This document shows positions 25,168-32,275 of a DNA stretch of 40,532 nucleotides, one piece after another. Each line of letters starts with the position of its first letter. Position 1 is the first letter of the stretch. A program made the translations under genes and the position numbers. The DNA lies in NCBI GenBank assembly GCA_902494625.1, contig CABUUB010000009.1, positions 1 to 40,532 on the forward strand, given 5' to 3'. The notes beneath the pieces are model-generated. The model did not search any database. It was given only the letters and a program-made list of their open reading frames with translations, and was not told where the DNA came from. The stretch is from an uncultured Collinsella sp. (lineage in GTDB: Bacteria > Actinomycetota > Coriobacteriia > Coriobacteriales > Coriobacteriaceae).

Positions 25168-25173
25168 CATAAT
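25168..25173 (+). promoter_or_regulatory. -10 box of the gntR gene, giving a very short leader
   Basis: CATAAT lies only 13 bases before the ATG at 25187, and no ribosome binding site is present. If this box is used the mRNA would be leaderless or nearly so. Confidence 0.4.
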
Positions 25174-25186
25174 TAACAACTGACAT

Positions 25187-25918
25187 ATGAGTTTGATAGA
25201 ACAGTTGCGAAGCGCTATGGAAGAATCGATGCACGTCGGCGAGCAGGAAACGAGCCTACAGGACCAGTCCTACCACACCATTCGACGCAAAATCGTCTAC
25301 CTGGACTACAAGCCGGGCGAAAAGCTGGGCGTCAAGCAACTTTGCGACGACCTGGATATGGGGCGCACGCCCGTGCGTGAGGCTTTGGTTCGCTTGGCGC
25401 AGGAAGGCCTGGTGCGCACCGTGCCCCAGAGCGGCACCTACGTCTCACCCATCAACCTCACCCTTGCCGAGAGTGCCTGCTACATCCGCGAACATCTGGA
25501 AAAGCAGGTGATCGTGGAGTGCTGTGCGCGCGCCACGTCGGCCGGCATCGAGCAGCTCGACCGCGCCATCGCGCTGCAGGAAAAGGCCATGGCCGAAGAG
25601 GATCGCATCGGCTTCTTTTTGAGCGACAACCTCATGCATCACATGATTTTTAGCATCGCATGTCGCAGCACCGTGTGGTCGTGGCTCGAAGAGACCAATG
25701 CCGACCTGGAGCGCTTCCGCTGGCTGCGCGCCGCCACGCAGGTTCTCGACAATCAGGACATCGTGAACGAGCACAAGCAGATTCGCCGCGCTATCGCCGG
25801 TCGCGACCCCATCGAAGCGAGCTTTTTGGTCAGCAAGCACCTGCATATGATGTTCCGCAACCAAACCGAGGTTCTGGACCAGTTCCCCGAGTACTTCGAG
25901 ACCAGCAAGCTCCGCTAA
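25187..25918 (+). CDS. GntR family regulator, FCD (FadR) subfamily
   Basis: The protein has 243 residues. The winged helix spans about residues 25-95, with YHTIRRKIVYLDYKPGEKL, DLDMGRTPVREALVRLAQEGL and PQSGTYVSPI; the all-helical FCD domain follows with the expected metal-site histidines (LMHHMIF region and SKHLHMMF at the end). FCD regulators usually sense small organic acids. The start lacks a binding site; ATG 25208 and 25229 are later alternatives. It is divergent from the YeiH gene, a likely target. A hairpin repeat starts at the base after its stop. Confidence 0.9.
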   Translation: MSLIEQLRSAMEESMHVGEQETSLQDQSYHTIRRKIVYLDYKPGEKLGVKQLCDDLDMGRTPVREALVRLAQEGLVRTVPQSGTYVSPINLTLAESACYIREHLEKQVIVECCARATSAGIEQLDRAIALQEKAMAEEDRIGFFLSDNLMHHMIFSIACRSTVWSWLEETNADLERFRWLRAATQVLDNQDIVNEHKQIRRAIAGRDPIEASFLVSKHLHMMFRNQTEVLDQFPEYFETSKLR

Positions 25919-25960
25919 CCTGCCAAAAAGGGACAGGTTCATTTTGGCAGGTTTTATCTG
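25919..25960 (+). repeat. Hairpin repeat family A, copy 1
   Basis: CCTGCCAAAA and TTTTGGCAGG form a 10-bp stem around AGGGACAGGTTCA, followed by TTTTATCTG. It begins at the base after the gntR stop. The T tail suggests that it also terminates gntR. Other copies start at 28097, 31121 and 31682. Confidence 0.88.
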
Positions 25961-25968
25961 GTCAAATG

Positions 25969-26008
25969 CAAAAAGGCCCGGCTCCGTCTTGATGCGGAGC
26001 CGGGCCTT
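25969..26008 (-). terminator. Terminator of glmS
   Basis: A perfect 14-bp stem (AAGGCCCGGCTCCG, 25973-25986 with 25995-26008) is followed on the minus strand by TTTTTG. Confidence 0.92.
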
Positions 26009-26031
26009 GGTCGCTAGAACGGCGGAACCAA

Positions 26032-27879
26032 CTACTCTACCGTGACGCTCTTGGCCAGGTTTCGAGGCTGGTCGACGTCGCAGCCGCGCAGGATGGCGAC
26101 CTCGCGGGCGAGCAGCTGCAGCGGAACGCTCGCCGTGATGGGGCTGAACACGTCGCGGACTGCTGGCACGCGGATGATGCAGTCGGCAATCTTGTTGATC
26201 TCCTCGTCGCCCTCGGTGGCAACGACGATGACCTTGGCGCCGCGCGCCTTGCACTCCATAAGGTTCGACACGGTCTTGTCGTAGGTGGCACTCTTGGTGG
26301 CCACGGCGATGACAGGGAAGCCCGGGTCGATCAGGGCAATGGGGCCATGCTTCATCTCACCGGCGGCATATGCCTCGGCGTGCAGGTAGCTGACTTCCTT
26401 GAGCTTGAGCGCACCCTCGTAGGAAATAGCGGCACCCATGCCACGGCCCACGAACAGCGCCGACTGCGCGTCCTTGCACAGCAGGGCAGCCTCATGAACG
26501 GCCTCGGTTTGGGTATCCAAAATCCACTGGATCTGCTCGGCAGTATCGGAAAGCTCGCGGAACAGCATGCGTGCCTGCTTGGTGGTCAGACGGTACTTGA
26601 CCTGCGCCAGCAGAAGGGCCAAAAGCGTGAGGCTCACGACCTGGCCGATAAAGCTCTTGGTCGAGGCGACCGCAATCTCCTTGTTGGCCTTGGTGTAGAT
26701 GACGCCGTCGCTCTCACGCGCCACGGGGCTGCCCACCACGTTGGTGATGCCGAAGACCTTGGCACCCTTGATGCGCGCATCGCGAATGGCGGCAAGGGTA
26801 TCGGCCGTCTCGCCCGACTGGGACACGGCAACGACAAGCGTCGTCGGCGTAATGATGGGGTTGCGATAACGGAACTCGCTGGCCGCCTCCACCTCGGTGG
26901 GGATGCGAGCCCAGCCCTCAATGAGATTCTTAGCAATGAGGCCAGCATGATAGCTGGTGCCGCAAGCGATCACGTAGACGCGGTCGATGTCGTTGAGCTC
27001 CTCGAGCGAAAGGCCCAGCTCGTCGATGTCGAGCTCGCCGGCCGGCGTCATACGACCGACCAGCGTGTCGCGCACGACGCGCGGCTGCTCATGGATTTCC
27101 TTGAGCATAAAGTCGGGATAACCGCCCTTTTCCGCCATGTCCAGGTCCCAGTCGATGTGGGTGACCTTGGGCTCGATAACGTTGCCGGCCTCGTCGGTGT
27201 ACTCGACGCCTGCGGGCGTAAGCTTGGCAAACTGACCGTCCTCGAGCACCACGACATCGCGGGTGGCATCGATGAGCGCAATGACGTCAGAGGCAACGTA
27301 GGAGCCGGTCTCGCCCACGCCGACCACGATCGGGGAATCCTTGCGGGCCACGGCGATCACGCCGGGCTCGTCAGCGCACACGGCGGCCAGGCCATAGGCA
27401 CCGACCACGTGGGTGCAAGCCTCGCGCACGGAGGCCATCAGGTCGTGCGTCTCGGCATAAGCCTCTTCGATCAGATGCGCGAAGACCTCGGTATCGGTCT
27501 CGCTCTTAAAGTGGTGGCCGCGACCCTCCAGCTCTTCGCGCAGCTCGGCGAAGTTCTCGATGATGCCGTTGTGGACGATGGCGATACGACCGTCGCAGCT
27601 GGTGTGGGGGTGAGCGTTAACGACGGAGGGCTTGCCGTGGGTGGCCCAACGGGTGTGGCCGATACCGCAGGTAGCGTCACTGTCGATGTTGGAAAGCTCG
27701 CTCTCCAGGCCCGCGACCTTGCCCACGCGGCGGATGACGTCGAGGTGCGCCGCGGCGCCCTCGCCCACCTCGAGCGCGACGCCCGAGGAGTCATAGCCGC
27801 GATACTCCATACGCTTGAGGCCCGTGACCAGGATGTTCTTTGCAATATCAGAGCCGGTGTAGCCGACAATTCCGCACAT
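26032..27879 (-). CDS. glmS: Glutamine-fructose-6-phosphate aminotransferase (isomerising)
   Basis: The protein has 615 residues, the usual length. It starts MCGIVGYTG, so Cys2 is the glutaminase nucleophile after Met removal. The N-terminal class II glutamine amidotransferase domain contains GIGHTRWATHG and HNGIIENF. Two SIS sugar-isomerase domains follow, with CGTSYHAG and SQSGETADT in the first. The protein ends LAKSVTVE as in other GlmS enzymes. It makes glucosamine-6-phosphate, the entry to cell wall amino sugars. ATG 27879 has GAAGGGA upstream. No ribozyme-like leader is seen; a palindromic operator candidate overlaps the promoter. Confidence 0.97.
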   Translation of the reverse strand: MCGIVGYTGSDIAKNILVTGLKRMEYRGYDSSGVALEVGEGAAAHLDVIRRVGKVAGLESELSNIDSDATCGIGHTRWATHGKPSVVNAHPHTSCDGRIAIVHNGIIENFAELREELEGRGHHFKSETDTEVFAHLIEEAYAETHDLMASVREACTHVVGAYGLAAVCADEPGVIAVARKDSPIVVGVGETGSYVASDVIALIDATRDVVVLEDGQFAKLTPAGVEYTDEAGNVIEPKVTHIDWDLDMAEKGGYPDFMLKEIHEQPRVVRDTLVGRMTPAGELDIDELGLSLEELNDIDRVYVIACGTSYHAGLIAKNLIEGWARIPTEVEAASEFRYRNPIITPTTLVVAVSQSGETADTLAAIRDARIKGAKVFGITNVVGSPVARESDGVIYTKANKEIAVASTKSFIGQVVSLTLLALLLAQVKYRLTTKQARMLFRELSDTAEQIQWILDTQTEAVHEAALLCKDAQSALFVGRGMGAAISYEGALKLKEVSYLHAEAYAAGEMKHGPIALIDPGFPVIAVATKSATYDKTVSNLMECKARGAKVIVVATEGDEEINKIADCIIRVPAVRDVFSPITASVPLQLLAREVAILRGCDVDQPRNLAKSVTVE

Positions 27880-27953
27880 AGGATAAATCCCTTCGTCCGC
27901 TTGACTGCAAGACGTCCACGCACAGGGGGCGCTGAGACGCATAACGTTCGAGT

Positions 27954-28013
27954 ATTGTACTCACGCAAACGCAAGCTGATATACCAGAAGTGGTATCTCA
28001 ACTTAGATACCAC
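27954..28013 (-). promoter_or_regulatory. glmS promoter with GntR/HutC-like palindromic operator
   Basis: TACAAT (27959-27954, minus) is the likely -10; its -35 ATATCA is poor. Around and upstream of the -35 lie ATACCA-gaag-TGGTAT (27981-27996) and a perfect 9-bp inverted repeat GTGGTATCT/AGATACCAC (27990-28013), three related half-sites in all. They resemble the TGGTAT/ATACCA sites of NagR/DasR-type regulators of amino sugar genes. Confidence 0.5.
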
Positions 28014-28041
28014 CCGATGCACACATGCCCAGCCGGTCCAA

Positions 28042-28076
28042 ACCGCCACAATGGGGACAGGCACCTTTGTGGTGGT
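28042..28076. repeat. Hairpin repeat with GGGGACAGGCACC loop (family C)
   Basis: ACCGCCACAA pairs with TTGTGGTGGT (one G-U pair) around a 15-nt loop TGGGGACAGGCACCT. It lies in the glmS-lacI gap, 20 bases from a family A copy. The loop core is shared with families A and B; the stem is different. Confidence 0.65.
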
Positions 28077-28096
28077 CGCGCTGGCAACGGCGTTTC

Positions 28097-28140
28097 CCCA
28101 GATAAAACCTGCCAAAATAAACCTGTCCCTTTTTGGTAGG
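28097..28140 (-). repeat. Hairpin repeat family A, copy 2 (inverted)
   Basis: The same element as at 25919 and 31121 but in opposite orientation, with one arm change (TTTTGGTAGG, still a G-U pair). It lies about 10 bases before the TACAAT box (28151-28156) of the lacI gene, so it may influence that promoter. Confidence 0.88.
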
Positions 28141-28191
28141 TTTGGGATGCTACAATCTGGCTTGTACTTGAAACGCATCAAAGGGGCCGCT

Positions 28192-29304
28192 ATGGCAAAG
28201 GTAAAAATCAGCGACGTCGCGCGCGAGGCCGGGGTTTCGCTGGGCACGGTTTCCAACGCGCTCAACCATCCCGAAAAGTTGCGCCCCGAGACCCTCAAGC
28301 TCATCAACGAGACCATCAATCGCCTTGGCTACCTGCCCAACCAAAGCGCCCGTCAGCTCGCCGGCGGCGCCACCAAGTCCTTTGGCCTGGTGCTCCCCCG
28401 TCTCGATCACGGCTTTTCGCTCCAAATCGCCAGCGGCGCCCACAACGAGGCCCGTAAGCACGGCTACGACTTGCTCATCGCCAACGCCGATAACGACGAC
28501 ATTCTCGAGGACCATTACCTGCGCTATTTTATGGGCACGCAGATGTCCGGCGTCATGGTTCAGCCCATGGCGTCCCCCGACTGGCATCCGGCCATGACTA
28601 AAATGCCCGTGCCGATCGTCCATCTGGACATCCATTGCTCCGAGCCCGGCTACTACGTAGCGGCCGACAACGAGGCCCAGGGTCGCATCATTGCCGAACT
28701 TGCCATCGCCCGCGGTGCACGCCATATCACCGTTGTGGGTAGAGCAGCATTTATGCAACTCACCCTGCGCGTCCTTGGCATTCATAAGGCGCTCGCCCTG
28801 CACCCCGATATCAAGATCGAAGTCATCGACGCCGGCGAATGGAATACCGCTGCCGACGGCTACGGCATCGGTGCCCAAATCGCCGAGCGCCCCGCGGACG
28901 AACGTCCCGATTTTGTCGTCGGTCTAACCGACGTGCTGGCCTCGGGTGTCGTTTCGGCACTGGTCGACAAGGGCATCTCTGTCCCCGGGCAAGTACGCGT
29001 AGCAGGCTGCGATGGCAACCCACTCGCTTGGAGCGGATCGGTCCCGCTCACTACGGTAGCGCCCCCGGGCTACGAGATTGGCCGCAAGGGCGTTCAATTG
29101 CTCATGGAGCAAATTGAGAACAAGGTCCCGACAAAGACCAAGCATATCCACGTCAGCTCTGCCGCGCGCACCGTCACCGCGGTCACGGCCATCGAGGACA
29201 TCAACCGCCAAGAACTCGTGCGGCCGTTCCTGCTGGAACGAGCCAGCACCCAGGCAAGCAGCCAGACCGACGCCACGGCCATCAACCTCGGTGCGTATCT
29301 ATAG
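28192..29304 (+). CDS. LacI family transcriptional regulator
   Basis: The protein has 370 residues. The N-terminal helix-turn-helix and hinge read KISDVAREAGVSLGTVSNAL and PNQSARQLAGG, then a periplasmic-binding-like sensor domain. ATG 28192 has AAAGGGG five bases upstream; the open frame extends far into the region opposite glmS and that part is a shadow. A 30-residue polar tail follows the usual LacI end. It is divergent from glmS and convergent with the HAD gene; no sugar operon adjoins it, so its target is unclear. Confidence 0.92.
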   Translation: MAKVKISDVAREAGVSLGTVSNALNHPEKLRPETLKLINETINRLGYLPNQSARQLAGGATKSFGLVLPRLDHGFSLQIASGAHNEARKHGYDLLIANADNDDILEDHYLRYFMGTQMSGVMVQPMASPDWHPAMTKMPVPIVHLDIHCSEPGYYVAADNEAQGRIIAELAIARGARHITVVGRAAFMQLTLRVLGIHKALALHPDIKIEVIDAGEWNTAADGYGIGAQIAERPADERPDFVVGLTDVLASGVVSALVDKGISVPGQVRVAGCDGNPLAWSGSVPLTTVAPPGYEIGRKGVQLLMEQIENKVPTKTKHIHVSSAARTVTAVTAIEDINRQELVRPFLLERASTQASSQTDATAINLGAYL

Positions 29305-29330
29305 CACGCCCGCGAGTATGCTAAGTCGCC

Positions 29331-29378
29331 GCTTAAGCAAAAGGGGCCCGACCATTGCCGGGCCCCTTTTGCTTAAGC
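29331..29378. terminator. Perfect 20-bp bidirectional terminator
   Basis: Arms 29331-29350 and 29359-29378 are fully complementary, with an 8-nt loop. A and T tracts lie inside the stem (AAAAGGGGCCCG/CGGGCCCCTTTT). It separates the convergent lacI and HAD genes. Confidence 0.92.
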
Positions 29379-29417
29379 GCAAACGTGAGCAATTGCTCGT
29401 TTCAACACCGCAATTTT

Positions 29418-30068
29418 CTAGCGCACAGCCTTGATTGCCGCCGCCAGGTCGAACAACGTATCGAGCACGGCCTCGCAGCCATCCACCACGTCCTGCGGCA
29501 GCGGCACGATATCGGGGACGGCAAAGACATGGCAGCCGGCCGTAATGCCCGAGACGCAACCGTTGCGCGAATCCTCGACCACAGCACATTCCTCGGGGGC
29601 AAAGCCCGCGCGCTCGCAGGCGAGCAGATACATCTCGGGGTCGGGCTTGCCGTGCACGACGTCCTCGCCACACGTTACCGTTTCAAACTTGTCAAAAAGA
29701 CCGACCATCTTAAGGTTGCGCTCGGCCGTAACGAGGCGCGACGACGTCGCTAGGCCCACGTGATAGCCCGCAGCCAGCAGCTCGTCTAGGCACTCGGCGG
29801 CGCCGGCCTTAAGTTCCAGTTCGGTCTTGACCATCTCGTCGCGAATCTCCTTGTGGCGACGATAGATCGCCTCGGTGGTTTCGTGGCTGCCATAATGCCT
29901 ATCGAGGATGTCCATAACATCGGGCAGCGTGCGGCCGATAAACTGATGGATCAGCGCTTCATCAATCGCGAGCCCCAGCTCAGCGGCGCCTGCCTTCCAG
30001 GCCTTAATCCCCAAACGCTCGGTATCGACCAGCGTTCCATCCATGTCAAAAATAACAGCCTTGATCAT
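29418..30068 (-). CDS. HAD superfamily hydrolase (beta-phosphoglucomutase-like)
   Basis: The protein has 216 residues. HAD motif I is DMDGTLVDTE (nucleophile D8, acid/base D10), motif II lies at GLATSSR, motif III at the Lys of GKPDPEMYL, and motif IV at VVEDSRNG. A helical cap domain (about 18-85) places it in subclass I, like sugar-phosphate phosphatases and beta-phosphoglucomutases. ATG 30068 has GGGGGA upstream. It is divergent from larE across 173 bases. The exact substrate cannot be told. Confidence 0.9.
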   Translation of the reverse strand: MIKAVIFDMDGTLVDTERLGIKAWKAGAAELGLAIDEALIHQFIGRTLPDVMDILDRHYGSHETTEAIYRRHKEIRDEMVKTELELKAGAAECLDELLAAGYHVGLATSSRLVTAERNLKMVGLFDKFETVTCGEDVVHGKPDPEMYLLACERAGFAPEECAVVEDSRNGCVSGITAGCHVFAVPDIVPLPQDVVDGCEAVLDTLFDLAAAIKAVR

Positions 30069-30177
30069 ATCGGTCCCCCATCGACTCTCGCTGTCGCGTT
30101 GCTGTAACTCTACCGCATTTGGCAACTTGTATATAACGTATATACCATATTGCACTTTCGTTACATAGGTAGAAGTC

Positions 30178-30206
30178 TTATGGCAAGTAACGCATTAGGA
30201 TTATAG
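30178..30206 (+). promoter_or_regulatory. Promoter of larE
   Basis: TTATGG (30178-30183) and TTATAG (30201-30206) have the ideal 17-bp spacing, 36 bases before the start. Confidence 0.5.
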
Positions 30207-30241
30207 TTTTCGATCGAGCACTCAACGATAAGGAACGTTTC

Positions 30242-31120
30242 ATGATTTTAGACACCACGGCACCCGCAGAGGAGCTTCAAGACAAGCTATCGGCGCTCGA
30301 ACAGCTGCTTTTGGCATACGGGCGCGTGGCTATCGGGTTTTCCGGTGGCGTCGACAGCAGCTTTTTGGCCGCCGTATGCGCCCGCATCATGCCTACCAAT
30401 ACCCTCCTCGTCCATCTCACCACGCCGCTCATCGGCACGCCCGAACAGGCCTCGTTTGAGCGGTCCGTTGATGGACAAGCCAATGAAGGGGCGCATTTTA
30501 AGCTCCCCGTGCTCAATCTTTCGGTCGATCAGCTGCAGCTCCCCCAAGTAGCCTGCAACGATGCCAATCGCTGCTACCACTGCAAGCACGCCGGCTTTAC
30601 CGCCATCGTCAACCACGCCAAGTCGCTCGGCTTTCCCACCGTCATCGATGGCAGCAATGCAAGCGATCGCGGTGACTACCGCCCCGGCATGCGTGCGGCA
30701 GAAGAGCTCGGCGTACGCTCACCCCTTATGGAGGTCGGCTTTACCAAGGACGAAGAGCGCGAGCTGCTGCGCGCATGGGGCTATCCCGTTTGGAACCTAC
30801 CGGCGGGAACATGTCTTGCCACCCGCGTCCCCACGGGCGAGGAGCTTACGCGCGATAAAGTCGATTTAATCCGCGCCTGCGAGGATTACCTGCACGATCT
30901 TGATCTGGCACAGGTACGCGCGCGTTTGATCTGCGGCTGCATGCATATCGAGGCCGCACCCGCAGATGTCGCCAAGATCGCTGCCCTCGGTGGCAACGCC
31001 GTCGATGCCGAGGGCAAAACCCCGCTGCCCGCCGTTATCGAGTCCGCGCTGCGCGAGCTGGGCTGCGGCCATATCTTCCCCGAGGTCACCCCCTACATCC
31101 ACGGCAACATGAATCAGTAA
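30242..31120 (+). CDS. larE: LarE-type ATP-dependent sacrificial sulfur transferase
   Basis: The protein has 292 residues. The PP-loop SGGVDSS (34-40) activates the substrate carboxylate with ATP. C191 in LPAGTCLATR matches the LarE cysteine that donates sulfur when the nickel-pincer cofactor of lactate racemase is made. A CYHC pair (C111, C114) is also present, the arrangement found in [4Fe-4S]-dependent LarE proteins, which reuse a cluster-bound sulfide instead of sacrificing the cysteine. ATG 30242 has AAGGAA eight bases upstream. No larA, larB or larC lies in the window, so it is an orphan here. A family A hairpin starts right after the stop. Confidence 0.92.
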   Translation: MILDTTAPAEELQDKLSALEQLLLAYGRVAIGFSGGVDSSFLAAVCARIMPTNTLLVHLTTPLIGTPEQASFERSVDGQANEGAHFKLPVLNLSVDQLQLPQVACNDANRCYHCKHAGFTAIVNHAKSLGFPTVIDGSNASDRGDYRPGMRAAEELGVRSPLMEVGFTKDEERELLRAWGYPVWNLPAGTCLATRVPTGEELTRDKVDLIRACEDYLHDLDLAQVRARLICGCMHIEAAPADVAKIAALGGNAVDAEGKTPLPAVIESALRELGCGHIFPEVTPYIHGNMNQ

Positions 31121-31166
31121 CCTGCCAAAAAGGGACAGGTTTATTTTGGCAGGTTTTATCTGGGGG
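31121..31166 (+). repeat. Hairpin repeat family A, copy 3
   Basis: The perfect stem CCTGCCAAAA/TTTTGGCAGG surrounds AGGGACAGGTTTA and is followed by TTTTATCTGGGGG. It begins at the base after the larE stop and probably also terminates larE. Confidence 0.9.
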
Positions 31167-31239
31167 AATATCGCGAGACAATCGTCCCTCTAGCACCCAT
31201 CCAGCTTCGAGAGACACTAGAGGGGCGACCCGGCTGCAT

Positions 31240-31371
31240 CTACTTCTTCCGATATCGGCGATTGCGGCTCGTCGATGAACCCATTACCTCAATGAGTCCT
31301 TTATCTGCCATTTTTGGCAGATGGTAACGGACGGATGAGATTTGGCATTCCGTCTCTCTAAAACAATAGAT
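31240..31371 (-). pseudogene. Remnant 3' end of a gene with a winged-helix C-terminus
   Basis: A 43-codon tail is open from a TGA (31372-31374) to TAG at 31240. It includes ISSVRYHLPKMADKGLIEV and ends SRNRRYRKK, a pattern typical of winged-helix domains at the end of Fic-like or AlbA-like proteins. There is no start codon or binding site. The upstream part runs into the TCTCTCTAA array. The family assignment is tentative. Confidence 0.45.
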
Positions 31372-31542
31372 TCATCTCTCTAAAGTTTCGTATATCTCTC
31401 TAACTTTAGAGAGATAAGCACCTTGTTTTAGAGAGACATTTAGAGAGATGTATCGAATTCACTGCTAGATTGCCTAAGACTATCTCTCTAGCCTACTTTC
31501 TCTTTAGAGAGACATTTAGAGAGACGGGCGTAATCTCTCTAA
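31352..31542. repeat. Array of ten TCTCTCTAA / TTAGAGAGA motifs
   Basis: The forward motif TCTCTCTA(A) starts at 31353, 31375, 31395, 31483 and 31534. The reverse motif TTTAGAGAGA lies at 31405, 31427, 31439, 31503 and 31515 (approximate starts). Two pairs are fused in tandem 12 bp apart (31427/31439 and 31503/31515). A hairpin with arms TCCCTCTAG/CTAGAGGGG (31185-31225) lies 125 bases away. No spacers of uniform length exist, so it is not a CRISPR. No coding sense is seen. Confidence 0.8.
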
Positions 31543-31586
31543 CCATGGGTCCTGCTCTCAAAACGCATACACCCCAACCGCACCCT

Positions 31587-31656
31587 AAGTTGCGGTGGAA
31601 TAGTTCCTTTTTTTGCAGCCTATCGGGCATAAACAGGAACTATTCCACCGCAACTT
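31587..31656. repeat. 70-bp element with perfect 21-bp terminal inverted repeat
   Basis: Arms 31587-31607 and 31636-31656 are perfectly complementary (start AAGTTGCGGTGGAATAG) around a 28-nt loop with TTTTTTT. It resembles a small non-autonomous mobile element or MITE, though no target duplication is evident. Confidence 0.85.
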
Positions 31657-31681
31657 CGTTTGACGGGCATTGACCCGCAGG

Positions 31682-31726
31682 CCTGCCAAAAAGGGACAGG
31701 TTTATTTTGGCAGGTTTTATCTGGGG
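31682..31726 (+). repeat. Hairpin repeat family A, copy 4
   Basis: Identical to copy 3 through the stem, loop and TTTTATCTGGGG tail. It stands 25 bases after the 21-bp inverted repeat and is not next to a plus-strand gene end. Confidence 0.9.
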
Positions 31727-31732
31727 AAACGC

Positions 31733-31773
31733 GAACAGGGCCGCGACACCTATATGGCGTCGTGGCCCTGTTC
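31733..31773 (-). terminator. Terminator of the PTS-transketolase operon
   Basis: GAACAGGGCC (31733-31742) pairs with GGCCCTGTTC (31764-31773) with further CGAC/GTCG pairing inside. On the minus strand it is followed by GCGTTTCC, a short T tract. Confidence 0.75.
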
Positions 31774-31811
31774 CTTGGAGAAGGATCGATTGATTGAACG
31801 GGATGACTGTT

Positions 31812-32264
31812 CTAGTCTTCGAGTCCGCTATTGATGAGCTCCGCAATCTCAACAGGATCGGTGCTCGCACGCACTTTGTCACGGAAGTCTGCGTCCATCA
31901 GCATCACGGCAGCTTTGGAGAGCAGGCGCAGATGCGTGGTTCCAGCCTCGCCGGCGGGCACGTACAGCGCGAGCGCCACATCGACGGGTACGCCATCAAA
32001 GCTCGGCCACTCAACAGGCTCGGACAGCTTGAGCACGGCCACACCCGGCGTATGGATCGCATCGCTCTTGGCATGCGGAACGGCAAAACCGGCGACAAGC
32101 CCGGTCTCGGCCTCGTTCTCGCGAGCAATAAAGGCAGTCTCTACGGCAGATGCGTCATCGGCAAAGCCGAGTTCGATTGCCTGCTCGGACAAATAATGCA
32201 GGGCGTCCTCGCGCGAGGCGGCGGTATACCCTATCGTCACTTGGTTGGCAGATACAAATCCCAT
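31812..32264 (-). CDS. PTS fructose-type EIIA component
   Basis: The protein has 150 residues. H64 in GFAVPHAKSD is the phospho-accepting histidine of the fructose/mannitol EIIA family. It takes phosphate from HPr and passes it to the EIIB domain of the membrane component at the other end of the operon. ATG 32264 has AAGGAAGG upstream. It is the last gene of the operon, 11 bases after the transketolase C subunit. Confidence 0.94.
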   Translation of the reverse strand: MGFVSANQVTIGYTAASREDALHYLSEQAIELGFADDASAVETAFIARENEAETGLVAGFAVPHAKSDAIHTPGVAVLKLSEPVEWPSFDGVPVDVALALYVPAGEAGTTHLRLLSKAAVMLMDADFRDKVRASTDPVEIAELINSGLED

Positions 32265-32275
32265 GAAAACCTTCC

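Noticed and set aside
27880..27953. A glmS ribozyme in the glmS leader.
   Set aside because: The leader is too short and lacks the conserved ribozyme core; such ribozymes are known mainly from Firmicutes.
26347..28191. Extension of the LacI frame upstream to 26347.
   Set aside because: This part is opposite glmS and is a shadow; the ribosome binding site and family alignment place the start at 28192.
31352..31542. CRISPR array.
   Set aside because: Motifs are only 9-10 bp, occur in both orientations, and spacing is irregular; no cas genes are near.
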